18,720 nt of DNA from assembly GCA_032250805.1 (NCBI GenBank), contig JAVVEM010000047.1, positions 1 through 18,720 on the forward strand. The letters are read 5' to 3'. How positions within the stretch are numbered: position 1 is the first letter of the stretch; every line of letters begins with the position of its first letter. The notes beneath the pieces were generated by a model, which was not told the DNA's origin, searched no databases, and was given only the letters and a program-made list of their open reading frames with translations. A program made the translations under genes and the position numbers. Of this stretch, positions 7,747 through 15,744 are shown one piece after another. The stretch is from B18-G4 sp032250805. Lineage in GTDB: Bacteria; Bacteroidota; Bacteroidia; Bacteroidales; B18-G4.

Positions 7747-9045
7747 ATGATCAGGATAAGCAAAATTTTACTTTTTCAATCCATTTTTATCCTGTCGGCG
7801 CTTCCGCTGGTGTCGCAGGAACGGGATTATTTCTCGGAAGATTATATCCGCCACAAGGATTATATCTATAAAGACTATATCAGGAGCCCCTTATTATATA
7901 AGGAAGGATGGCAGATGTCGCCTCCGGTGGTTGCACTGGGAAGTTCACAAAAGCTTATTCTGAGTTTCGACGACCTGCAGGGCGATGCAAAACGCTATTA
8001 TTTCACCATCATCCATTGCGATGCCATGTGGCAGCCTTCCGATCTCAGAAAATCAGACTACATACAGGGATTTTACGAGGACGAGATCTCCGACAATGCC
8101 TATTCATTCAATACGCTAAACACTTACACTAATTATTTGCTTGTTTTTCCAACCGATTACCTTAACTATAAAATAGCCGGCAATTATATCCTGAAAGTGT
8201 TTAAGGAGGAAGAGCTGGATTCGAATGTTGTGCTGACAAAACGTTTTATGGTATACGAGCCCAGGCTGAGCATTAAAGGGAAGGTTGTGCCTCCGGTGAA
8301 GACTGACGACAGGAATTACCGGCAGCAAATTGAATTTGAGATCAACTCAGGCAGCTATTACATCTCCAACCCTTACCGCGACCTGAAGGTAATGGTATTG
8401 CAAAACTGGCGATGGGATAATGCAGTAACCAATGTTCAGCCCAGGATGGTGGTTGGCAGCCGCCTCGACTATAAATTCATGGATGAGCTTGTATTTGACG
8501 GGGGAAACGAATTCAGGTCGTTTGATATCAAAAGCCTGAAATATCAGTCGGAAAAGATCGCGCTCATTGATTACGATTACAGGGGTTACCAGGTATATCT
8601 TCACCCCGACGAACGCAGACCTTTCAAGCAATATATTCACGAGGATGATCTCAATGGCAAATTCTTCCTCGAGAAGGAAGGCACTGAATACAGCGACACT
8701 GAGAGCGATTATGCCTGGGTGCATTTCACGCTTCCGTATAAGCATCCGCTGGTAAACGGCAATTTATATATTTTTGGAGCGCTCACCCAATGGGATTTCA
8801 CCGATGAGGCCATGCTGAAATACGATTACGAAGAACACCTTTACCAAACGAGCCTTTACCTGAAGCAGGGATATTATAATTATGCTTACGTTTTTTTGGA
8901 AGACGATACAGAAGCGGGTGATATAACGCTTGTTGAAGGCAATCACTGGGAAACAGGCAACGAGTATATCATCATGGTTTATTACCGCGAACCAGGTACA
9001 TATTACGACCAGTTGATCGGGATAGAATACCTCATGGCGCATTAA
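7747..9045 (+). CDS. T9SS plug-type protein (DUF5103 family)
   Basis: This 432-residue protein matches the DUF5103 family. A member of that family was found as a plug on the periplasmic side of the SprA translocon of T9SS. A signal peptide is evident (residues 1 to about 23, ending LPLVSQ). The conserved N-terminal domain includes DDLQGDAKRYYFTIIHCDAMWQPSDL (from residue 75), then DYIQGFYEDEISDN and GNYILKVF. The rest is rich in beta strands and tyrosines. Residues 31-46 hold three closely spaced D-Y-I units, an unusual micro-repeat. The gene ends 8 bases before the stop codon of the convergent ABC permease gene, with no terminator visible between them. Family assignment is from remembered sequence features, without a search. 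Confidence 0.85.
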   Translation: MIRISKILLFQSIFILSALPLVSQERDYFSEDYIRHKDYIYKDYIRSPLLYKEGWQMSPPVVALGSSQKLILSFDDLQGDAKRYYFTIIHCDAMWQPSDLRKSDYIQGFYEDEISDNAYSFNTLNTYTNYLLVFPTDYLNYKIAGNYILKVFKEEELDSNVVLTKRFMVYEPRLSIKGKVVPPVKTDDRNYRQQIEFEINSGSYYISNPYRDLKVMVLQNWRWDNAVTNVQPRMVVGSRLDYKFMDELVFDGGNEFRSFDIKSLKYQSEKIALIDYDYRGYQVYLHPDERRPFKQYIHEDDLNGKFFLEKEGTEYSDTESDYAWVHFTLPYKHPLVNGNLYIFGALTQWDFTDEAMLKYDYEEHLYQTSLYLKQGYYNYAYVFLEDDTEAGDITLVEGNHWETGNEYIIMVYYREPGTYYDQLIGIEYLMAH

Positions 9046-9053
9046 TATTGCCC

Positions 9054-10295
9054 CTACTCATACCGCAGCGAATCGATCGGATCGAGCTTTGCAGCTTTTA
9101 TGGCCGGCAAGATGCCCGAGAGAAGAGCAACCAGCAAACACAGGCTCACCCCAAGCGCCATCCAGTCCCACGGTACGATAAAGTTACTCCCGATAATGCC
9201 CGAAACGGCATTCCCGATGGCAATGCCCAGAACAATGCCAAATATGCCCCCCAGCTGACCTATCACGATGGCTTCGACCAGGAACTGATACAATATTTTT
9301 GCGCGATTGGCCCCAACAGCTTTTCTTATTCCTATTTCGCGCGTGCGTTCAGCAACCGATACCAGCATAATATTCATCAGGCCGATCACGGCCCCGAACA
9401 AGGTAATGATGCCGATAACAATGGCGCCGATTTTGATCTCCTTAAGAAAGTCGTTGAGCATTTCAACAATATTATCGCTTTTCACAATACTGAAATTATC
9501 TTCCTCCCCGATGGGGACTTTACGAATGATCCTGAAAAGCCCTGATGCTTCGCCGATGGCAGCCTCCATTTGTTCAGGGTTGTCGGACTTTACCGATATG
9601 GTATAATTCATGTTGGGCCTTGAAAAATACTGCCGTACATTATTCAGTGGCACAATACAGCGCCTGTCGCCGGAGAATGCCATGCTTGAGCCTTTTTCTT
9701 CCAGCACCCCGATCACCCTGTATTTTGCAGGGCCTATGGAAATGATCTTTTCAACAGGGTTTTCATTGTCCCTGAACAGATCCTTTACAACCTCGCTGCC
9801 GATGATCACCACATGCCTGCCGTCTCTGACTTCCGCTTCGGAAAAGTTCCTGCCCCGTGCAAGATTATATCCTGCATTATCAAGAAAATTCACATCACCG
9901 CCAACCACACCAATATTGGGATTTGATTTTTCGGATTTATATTTTACCGTTGCAATGCCTGTTCCCCATATGCTGATGCTCGCATTGGCAGGGAAATCGA
10001 ATCGGCGTGTAAATTCTGTGGCCTCATCATAGGTGATCCTCCTGAAATATTCACTTTTGGGCGATTTTCCACCAACATGTACCCGCATGGAGCGGTTACG
10101 CATCGTAAAGGTATTGGCTCCCATCATGCTGAAATTATCATTCAGAAAGAACTTAACTGCATCAATCGATGTGAGAATCCCTACCAGGGCCATAATACCA
10201 AAGGCAATAATGCCTATGGTGAGCCAGGAGCGGAGTTTATGGCTCCGGATCGAATCTACTGATATTTTTAAATTTTCCGAAATAAGAAGTTTCAT
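9054..10295 (-). CDS. MacB-type ABC transporter permease
   Basis: Membrane part of an ABC transporter of the MacB/FtsX class. The 413-residue protein has one N-terminal helix (about residues 23-44), a periplasmic MacB-type domain of about 230 residues, and three C-terminal helices. The class signature E-R-T-R-E-I-G-I-R-K-A-V-G-A precedes the second-last helix pair, and the C-terminus reads P-A-I-K-A-A-K-L-D-P-I-D-S-L-R-Y-E, both typical. Members of this class usually move no lipid bilayer substrate through the membrane but drive extraction or signalling using an ATPase partner. No ATPase gene lies in the window. It follows the FemAB-like gene by 38 bases on the same strand, so it may be the last gene of that operon. 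Substrate unknown. Confidence 0.9.
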   Translation of the reverse strand: MKLLISENLKISVDSIRSHKLRSWLTIGIIAFGIMALVGILTSIDAVKFFLNDNFSMMGANTFTMRNRSMRVHVGGKSPKSEYFRRITYDEATEFTRRFDFPANASISIWGTGIATVKYKSEKSNPNIGVVGGDVNFLDNAGYNLARGRNFSEAEVRDGRHVVIIGSEVVKDLFRDNENPVEKIISIGPAKYRVIGVLEEKGSSMAFSGDRRCIVPLNNVRQYFSRPNMNYTISVKSDNPEQMEAAIGEASGLFRIIRKVPIGEEDNFSIVKSDNIVEMLNDFLKEIKIGAIVIGIITLFGAVIGLMNIMLVSVAERTREIGIRKAVGANRAKILYQFLVEAIVIGQLGGIFGIVLGIAIGNAVSGIIGSNFIVPWDWMALGVSLCLLVALLSGILPAIKAAKLDPIDSLRYE

Positions 10296-10333
10296 GTTTG
10301 ATGGTGTTGAAAGAGCATTACAAATTTACACAA

Positions 10334-11272
10334 TTAAACCATCTTAAGGGAATGATATATTTTAAATGGTATTTTTAAATATACAGGCAGGGTATTTCGA
10401 CTGATCCTGGTAAACTCAAGCCGGGTTGAACCAAAGCCTTTGTAGAAGCGTGCAAGCGACTCATCATTCGAGCCATCGAAATCGAGTGTAAGATGCTTGT
10501 TGGCATGTTCACGAATAAAATGATCGATCAGAAAGAACATGGCCCGTTTATCACGGCCCGAATCACTAAGGCCTGAGAAGCTAAAAATAACTTTCTTGTT
10601 GCTGTTTAAAAAAACGCCCCCGGCACATAACTCATTTTCGTTTGTATATACACCATAAACACTGCCTATCCCCTTATAGATGGAGGTATAGATCAAGCGT
10701 TTAAGTTTTTGATAATTGTGTTCTTTCAGCACTTTAATATCCGCACCCCGGTTGGCCCTGAACAGATCGATCACCACATCAGGCTTGATCCCCTTAACAA
10801 TGGTAAGGCCTTCTGTTTTTGCTTTCTTTAAATTGCGCCGGGTATTTGATGAATAGTTTTGTTGCAGGCTCTCGTAATCGCGGATAAGATCGAGTTCGTG
10901 GTTTACCTGCGGGATGTAGTTAAATCCCGGCAGATCGGGTTTGTTATGGGTGTTGAGGTTCAGGTCGACAACTTTGTATTTTGCCGGAATGCTGAATAAA
11001 AAATCATTGACAACTGTTGGCGACAATTCCGTTTTTGAAAATACGCCAAGCTGCTGTGTAAAAAAAGGCTGAAATATGATATTTATCCCCGCTTTCTTTT
11101 TGAAATTAACCGGAAAAACCCGTTCATAATCTCCTTCAACCAGGCCTTCCCACTCCTCACATACTACATCGAGGTACCACGAATAAGCATATACCACACC
11201 ATTAAAGGATTTGCTGATACACTCATCCCACTTTTGTTTATCGATATGTTCATATCTGAGATATTTGATCAT
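10334..11272 (-). CDS. FemAB-like GNAT acyltransferase
   Basis: The 312-residue protein has the double-GNAT layout of FemAB-like and related bacteroidete proteins. Visible marks are N-Y-S-S-N-T-R-R-N-L-K-K-A-K (139-152), G-V-Y-T-N-E-N-E-L-C-A-G-G-V-F (207-221) and L-D-F-D-G-S-N-D-E-S-L-A-R-F-Y-K-G-F-G (263-281). Classical FemABX enzymes transfer amino acids from tRNA to a peptidoglycan precursor; other relatives sit in polysaccharide gene clusters with unknown acceptors. No membrane segment is seen. Its ATG overlaps the stop of the deacetylase-like gene (ATGA at 11269-11272), pointing to coupled translation. With a carrier protein and adenylating ligase in the same run, an aminoacyl thioester is a possible donor; that is inference. 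Confidence 0.82.
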   Translation of the reverse strand: MIKYLRYEHIDKQKWDECISKSFNGVVYAYSWYLDVVCEEWEGLVEGDYERVFPVNFKKKAGINIIFQPFFTQQLGVFSKTELSPTVVNDFLFSIPAKYKVVDLNLNTHNKPDLPGFNYIPQVNHELDLIRDYESLQQNYSSNTRRNLKKAKTEGLTIVKGIKPDVVIDLFRANRGADIKVLKEHNYQKLKRLIYTSIYKGIGSVYGVYTNENELCAGGVFLNSNKKVIFSFSGLSDSGRDKRAMFFLIDHFIREHANKHLTLDFDGSNDESLARFYKGFGSTRLEFTRISRNTLPVYLKIPFKIYHSLKMV

Positions 11273-12579
11273 TTTGCGGCAGCGCTTTTAAGGATTATTT
11301 TAAATGCTTCATGTTTTTCTTTGTCGCTGGCCATCGCATAATTATGCCATATGGCCGTGAGTTGTCCCCCGCAATATTTCACCTCATCTATCAGGGGTTT
11401 AACCGCATCATAATACGCATCGGGCCAAAGGCCGAGATAATCGCTCAGGGCAGTATCCATAAACATAAAAGGAACAATACGCAAATCTGTTGCTTTTTCA
11501 CGAATGAGGTCGTAAAAATAAAAGGGTGAAGCGATCGATGCCCTGAAACCTGAGGTGCCGGCATAACCCATAGAATAATCATGCCTGATGCCATATTTAA
11601 TAAGGTTGTTATAGGTATCCGGGAAACGTATCCGGACAAAATGCTGGCGCGAAGAACTGATTTTTTTTCCTGTTACGTCAGCTATCCTGGCCATCTCCAT
11701 CCCGGTCCGGAAATCTTCCTCACCTGAACGATATGACGGATGCACACCAATATCGCCATGTTGGCTCAGCATTTTTACGAGAGCAGAAAACCTGCGGTTA
11801 TTCAGCGAAAGATTGTTATCGTGGGGCCCCCTGTCGCCAGCCAGAATAAAAAAAACGGGGTCAAGGTCATATTTCCTGCATTCATGAATGATCAGGTTAA
11901 AGTTATCGTAAGGATCGTTGGCCCGACCCAGCATTGTTTGCAGCCTGCTGCGTATCTCGTTCATTTTCCCTTTCAGCAAAAGCCTGAGCATAGCGCCACA
12001 GCTCCGTGTAAAGCCCTTTCCGAGGTGGGCAAAAGCAATATCCACATCAAAGGTAGGGATAAAGCGATAGCCCGGCGGGCGCAGCCTGAGCTCAGTGAAA
12101 TGCTCCTTTAACAAATCACCCAACAGCAGTGCCAGCCTGTTGACCAGGGCCGAATCAAGAAATCCTTGCTGGTATGCAAGGCTTTTACTGTGCGGAAAAC
12201 GCCCGTGTTGATCCGGTTCATATGGCAGATACTCTTCATATCGCGACACCAGAAAAAAGGCCATGGAAAACATATCGAAGGGCAGGTCACCTTCGGTGTT
12301 CCGGAAAAAAACAGGCAATCCCCGGTAATCAGATATCCTGATATCCTGCTGTTGAAGTCCCTGCTCAGATAACAGGCCATAAGGAACGATTGCAGGTATA
12401 TCAGTAAAATGTTCTTCTGAATAATTAAACTTTGGCCCCTGAACGCGCCGAAATTCAGCAGGATCGCTGGTAATGCTTATGCGAATCCCCAGCAGTTCTT
12501 CAAAAATAAGGTTGAAGATCCAGGAGGAACGTGGCCCGGCATCCCTAATATATACGCTTAGCGCTCCTGATCTTTCCAT
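11269..12579 (-). CDS. polysaccharide deacetylase-like protein, copy 1
   Basis: This 436-residue protein belongs to a bacteroidete family with an N-terminal domain of about 165 residues and a NodB-like C-terminal half. Motifs seen: T-F-D-V-D (176-180, motif 1 with D178 and D180), G-V-H-P-S-Y-R-S (278-285, motif 2 with H280 but serine where NodB enzymes have a second histidine), R-Q-H-F (311-314), D-Y-S-M-G-Y-A (334-340), and I-W-H-N (410-413, with H412 in the place of the late catalytic histidine). NodB-type enzymes remove N- or O-acetyl groups from glycans using a metal. It overlaps the AAC(3)-like gene by 35 bases and the FemAB-like gene by 4. A paralogue lies at 17099-18394. No signal peptide is seen, so action in the cytoplasm on a precursor is likely. 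Confidence 0.82.
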   Translation of the reverse strand: MERSGALSVYIRDAGPRSSWIFNLIFEELLGIRISITSDPAEFRRVQGPKFNYSEEHFTDIPAIVPYGLLSEQGLQQQDIRISDYRGLPVFFRNTEGDLPFDMFSMAFFLVSRYEEYLPYEPDQHGRFPHSKSLAYQQGFLDSALVNRLALLLGDLLKEHFTELRLRPPGYRFIPTFDVDIAFAHLGKGFTRSCGAMLRLLLKGKMNEIRSRLQTMLGRANDPYDNFNLIIHECRKYDLDPVFFILAGDRGPHDNNLSLNNRRFSALVKMLSQHGDIGVHPSYRSGEEDFRTGMEMARIADVTGKKISSSRQHFVRIRFPDTYNNLIKYGIRHDYSMGYAGTSGFRASIASPFYFYDLIREKATDLRIVPFMFMDTALSDYLGLWPDAYYDAVKPLIDEVKYCGGQLTAIWHNYAMASDKEKHEAFKIILKSAAAK

Positions 12580-13417
12580 AGGTGGTTCTGAATATGTTAA
12601 ACCTTTGAAGGGGGATTTTTATTATATCGCGAACATATAAAGTTATGCTGAAACCAGCAATCGATCTTGCTTTATTTTCCTTAATATCCCTGCTGATGCT
12701 TTCATAAGCATCCCTGCACCTGATCTGCGAAAATGGCACTCCATTGATGTAAGTGGTCTGAAGAGCTTTTTCTTTAAGCTTTTCTTCGATCAGATGCAAT
12801 TTCATTGTAAATCCCGGTTTTTTACTGAATAGCTTATACTTTCTCAGGGTGGTAAGCCCGTCCTTATCGGTATAGCTGATGAGGTAATTCCGGTATCTCC
12901 TGTAGCTAACCTGTAAGGATTCCTCCACATAATGGGTAAAGGTCATTGCCCGGGCAAGGCCCGTGCCTGCGAACAGCATCAGTGCATCTTTTTCCATCAT
13001 CCAGGCAAAGGGCGATCCTGGCCCGAACGAGCTGACATTTTTCAGTTCTGCAAGCATTTGCGCCTCCTGCCCATGTACAAGAAAAGAATGCAGCGGATTT
13101 GCCGTGCGGACAAAATCATTTCTTCGCAGGGCCGCCAGGGCAAGAGAACCCGTCATGGGCAATGTTTTATTCACACTGTATGAATCGCCGCTTTCGAGGT
13201 CAAAATTATAGGCCGGTATGAGTAAGGTGCCTTCAGGCCCGAGGGTTTCAATAAAACTGTCGAGAAGGGCATCTGTGTCGAAACGGTGTTCATTTTTCTT
13301 TGCTGCGATGGCCAGTTTCAGGATATCGGAGGTGAGCAGAAGGCAATCGCCTTTCCTGATCTTTAGTGTTTCAGGGATCTGGTGGTAGGGAACATATATT
13401 TTTTCTTTATCTTTCAT
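12545..13417 (-). CDS. AAC(3)-family N-acetyltransferase-like protein
   Basis: The 290-residue product has the AAC(3) (aminoglycoside 3-N-acetyltransferase) fold signatures. These are G-P-E-G-T-L-L-I-P-A-Y (60-70), R-T-A-N-P-L-H-S-F (104-112), F-G-P-G-S-P-F-A-W (131-139) and T-F-T-H-Y-V-E-E (159-166), with H110, H162 and E165 as likely active-site residues. Family members use acetyl-CoA to acetylate an amine. Chromosomal members in sugar gene clusters are thought to modify amino sugars, so drug resistance should not be assumed. The C-terminal 60 residues are basic and less typical. Its last 35 bases overlap the next gene in another frame, and it follows the GNAT gene by 33 bases. Confidence 0.85.
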   Translation of the reverse strand: MKDKEKIYVPYHQIPETLKIRKGDCLLLTSDILKLAIAAKKNEHRFDTDALLDSFIETLGPEGTLLIPAYNFDLESGDSYSVNKTLPMTGSLALAALRRNDFVRTANPLHSFLVHGQEAQMLAELKNVSSFGPGSPFAWMMEKDALMLFAGTGLARAMTFTHYVEESLQVSYRRYRNYLISYTDKDGLTTLRKYKLFSKKPGFTMKLHLIEEKLKEKALQTTYINGVPFSQIRCRDAYESISRDIKENKARSIAGFSITLYVRDIIKIPLQRFNIFRTTYGKIRSAKRIY

Positions 13418-13450
13418 TAACTCAACCTGCTCAAATGCTTTTCTTAAGGC

Positions 13451-13942
13451 TTATGTAAGTTTTCTGTACTGACGCAATTCGTCCTGATACCCTAACTTTT
13501 CCCAAAATTTTATAGCCGGTATATTTCCTGATAAAACCTGAAGTTCAATTCCGAAGACCTCCTTGCCGTCAAACCATTTTTCGAGGGCTTTTACAAGTGC
13601 TCTTCCGGCACCCGTTTTTCTGTGCCGGTCCTGCACATGCACATGTGTGATCACGCCAATTTTTTTTGAACCAAAATAATTGGGTGTAAGGATGATGCTG
13701 CCATGAGCAAAGCCAATAATTTTACCTTCATTTTCGCAAACAAACAGGCTGCCAAAGCGACCCAGCCCGGTGCGTATTCCGTCAATCCATTTTCGGGCAC
13801 CATCGTCGGCTAGTTCAAGTATCAGGCCTTGCTTGCGCATACAGGCATACATTTCATAAAACAGGCTTTCGATCTTCTCAAAGGCCGCATCATGCTTGTC
13901 GGTAAGCTCTCGGATGTTATAATCACTTTGCATTCGGGGCAT
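13451..13942 (-). CDS. GNAT family acyltransferase
   Basis: The 163-residue product is a single GNAT domain. The acyl-CoA pyrophosphate-binding motif is V-H-V-Q-D-R-H-R-K-T-G-A-G-R-A-L-V (101-117), and the late motif A-I-K-F-W-E-K-L-G-Y is at 143-152. Such enzymes transfer acetyl or another acyl group from CoA, sometimes from a carrier protein, to an amine. The acceptor cannot be read from sequence. The first ATG overlaps the carrier protein gene by 20 bases; a second ATG three codons later (13933) would reduce that to 11. Tight overlap with the carrier gene suggests the two are made together. Confidence 0.88.
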   Translation of the reverse strand: MPRMQSDYNIRELTDKHDAAFEKIESLFYEMYACMRKQGLILELADDGARKWIDGIRTGLGRFGSLFVCENEGKIIGFAHGSIILTPNYFGSKKIGVITHVHVQDRHRKTGAGRALVKALEKWFDGKEVFGIELQVLSGNIPAIKFWEKLGYQDELRQYRKLT

Positions 13943-14189
13943 TTTTAATCAGAATAAGCAGGTTGCCAAGGCGTGTAAAATCATCATTTTCGGCAGCCTG
14001 CTCAAAATCAATTTCCACTTTAAATTTCTCTTCCAGTGCAGCAACGAGGTCGACAAAGGCCATGCTGTCGAGCAATCCGCTCTTCACCAGGTCAAAATCC
14101 TTATCAACTTCAGCCTTGTCGAGGTTAAAAAGGATCAATTTATCGCTGATCCGTTCGTAAATAAAATCCCTTATTGCGTTTTTATCCAT
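13923..14189 (-). CDS. stand-alone acyl/aminoacyl carrier protein
   Basis: This 88-residue acidic protein has the four-helix carrier-protein pattern and the phosphopantetheine attachment motif G-L-L-D-S-M with S42. A phosphopantetheinyl transferase elsewhere would add the arm that carries substrates as thioesters. It sits directly after a DltA-like adenylating ligase (overlap 8 bases), an order like DltA-DltC, so it is the likely partner that receives the activated amino acid. The genes following it encode acyltransferases that could unload it. It lacks neighbours of fatty acid synthesis (fabF, fabD), which argues against it being the housekeeping ACP. Confidence 0.9.
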   Translation of the reverse strand: MDKNAIRDFIYERISDKLILFNLDKAEVDKDFDLVKSGLLDSMAFVDLVAALEEKFKVEIDFEQAAENDDFTRLGNLLILIKNAPNAK

Positions 14190-15744
14190 TTAATCTCTGC
14201 TTAAGTATATTTCTGTCGATCTTGCCATTGGCATTGAGTGGCATTTCCTCCACAAAGATAATCACTTCGGGAATCATATACCAGGGCAGATATTTCCGGC
14301 AAGCCTGTATGATCTCCTTTTCATCAGCAATGGCTCCATGCCCGACAAAGGTAACTATACGTAGAGAGGTTTTACTATCGAGGATGCTGGCCACCATATC
14401 ATGCCCGGCAAGTTTTCGTATAATGGCATCCACTTCAAAAAGGTTGACCCTGAAGCCCGATATCTTCACTTCCGCATCGAGGCGTCCGAGAAAAAACAGG
14501 TCGCCGCCTGCATCTTCCTCAACAATGTCGCCAGTGCGATACCATCGTTTAGGAGTAAAGTCCTTATCGTCAATAAAATTAATCCGGTTTGCTTCCTGAT
14601 CATTCAGATAGGCTTTGATAAGTTGTGAGCCGGCAAGGCACAATTCTCCTTTATTTTTTACGAACTGCAAGCTGCCGGGATCAAGAATCGCATGCTCCTG
14701 TCCGGCAAACAGCCTGCCTATTGATACGATCCCGTTTTTGCTTTTATTATTCCGTTCGTCCCAGGTATAGGCGCTTATGGCTATGGTTGCCTCCGTTGGT
14801 CCGTAGAGGTTTACCACTTCCCTTCCTCCTGAGGCCCTCTTCCACATGCCGGCGATCACTTCCGGCAGGGGCTCACCGCAAAAAAAACTCAGGCGGATAT
14901 TCTTCAGCACATTTTCCTTCAGCAACCTCATTCTGTTCATGAGGATCGCCACCGAAGGGACCGAGAACCACACGCTTATTTTTTGTTCGCTGATATAGCG
15001 GGCCATCTTCAGGGGGGCATCCTCAGATGGTATGCAAAGGCAGGCTCCCGAGAGCCAGCAAACCATCATATCATGAACACTCAGATCGAAGGTTAAGTCA
15101 AAAGTGTGTGAAAAGCGGTCGGAAGGAAAAAATTCCCACGCTGCAAGCACATGATCGAGATAGGATAACACATTTTTGTTGGATACGGGCACTCCCTTCG
15201 GCGTTCCGGTTGTTCCCGAGGTAAATAAAAGATAAGCAACATCTTCGGGCTGTGAAATGATTTCGGGCTCAGGTACTTCTGCCAGGTCGCCGGTATTGAT
15301 GAAATTATGCTGACCATACTCTGCTTTCAATGCATCCGCATTGCCTTCTACGACCAGGGTAAATATCCTGTTTGTATGCTCAAGTATCCCTTTCAGGACC
15401 CCGGCCGACCGCTTATCGGCAACAATGATGTTCGTTGCCGAAAGCTCAAGCATACTGCAAATTCTGGCTACCGGAAATTTCAGGTTAAGCGGCATATAGG
15501 CGGATGATGAAAAGAGTGCCCCACAAATACCTGCATATGTAAACAGGCTTTTAGCACCCAGAACGGCCACCACATTGCCGCTATTGTTTTTTTCAAGGCC
15601 AACAGCCCTGCAAATGGTATTCGAAAGCGTGTGTAATTCACGATATGAAAAGGATTTACCTTCAAAGCTGAGTGCATCATTTGGTGCATACTTTATGAAG
15701 GCATCTTTCAGCCTGCCGGCAAGTATATTACTTTTCTTATTCAA
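14182..15744 (-). CDS. DltA-like amino acid adenylating ligase
   Basis: AMP-forming enzyme that should activate a carboxylic acid, probably a small amino acid, and load it on the neighbouring carrier protein. The 520-residue product has all core motifs: L-F-T-S-G-T-T-G-T-P-K-G (173-184), N-L-Y-G-P-T-E-A-T (312-320), Y-R-T-G-D (402-406), G-R-L-D-A-E-V-K-I-S-G-F-R-V-N (420-434) and N-G-K-I-D-R with catalytic lysine K508. F-D-L-S-V-H-D (219-225) and F-C-G-E-P-L-P (288-294) closely resemble D-alanine ligase DltA, more than NRPS domains. There is no condensation or thioesterase domain. The start is TTG at 15742-15744: no ATG exists between it and the upstream in-frame stop at 15778, nor in the first 80 codons. 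It overlaps the previous gene by 8 bases. Confidence 0.88.
   Translation of the reverse strand: MNKKSNILAGRLKDAFIKYAPNDALSFEGKSFSYRELHTLSNTICRAVGLEKNNSGNVVAVLGAKSLFTYAGICGALFSSSAYMPLNLKFPVARICSMLELSATNIIVADKRSAGVLKGILEHTNRIFTLVVEGNADALKAEYGQHNFINTGDLAEVPEPEIISQPEDVAYLLFTSGTTGTPKGVPVSNKNVLSYLDHVLAAWEFFPSDRFSHTFDLTFDLSVHDMMVCWLSGACLCIPSEDAPLKMARYISEQKISVWFSVPSVAILMNRMRLLKENVLKNIRLSFFCGEPLPEVIAGMWKRASGGREVVNLYGPTEATIAISAYTWDERNNKSKNGIVSIGRLFAGQEHAILDPGSLQFVKNKGELCLAGSQLIKAYLNDQEANRINFIDDKDFTPKRWYRTGDIVEEDAGGDLFFLGRLDAEVKISGFRVNLFEVDAIIRKLAGHDMVASILDSKTSLRIVTFVGHGAIADEKEIIQACRKYLPWYMIPEVIIFVEEMPLNANGKIDRNILKQRLNG

Noticed and set aside
9048..9545. 165-residue plus-strand ORF following the plug gene
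   Set aside because: It is antisense to the ABC permease, is rich in Q/N/H and has no recognisable domain.
12545..13417. Aminoglycoside resistance gene
   Set aside because: The protein is of the AAC(3) family, but it is embedded in a biosynthetic-type gene run and has an atypical C-terminus; resistance cannot be claimed.
14174..14599. 141-residue plus-strand ORF
   Set aside because: Antisense to the conserved C-terminal domain of the adenylating ligase; serine-rich shadow frame.
14182..15744. Non-ribosomal peptide synthetase
   Set aside because: Only a stand-alone adenylation enzyme and a separate carrier are present; there are no condensation or thioesterase domains, and the pocket looks DltA-like.
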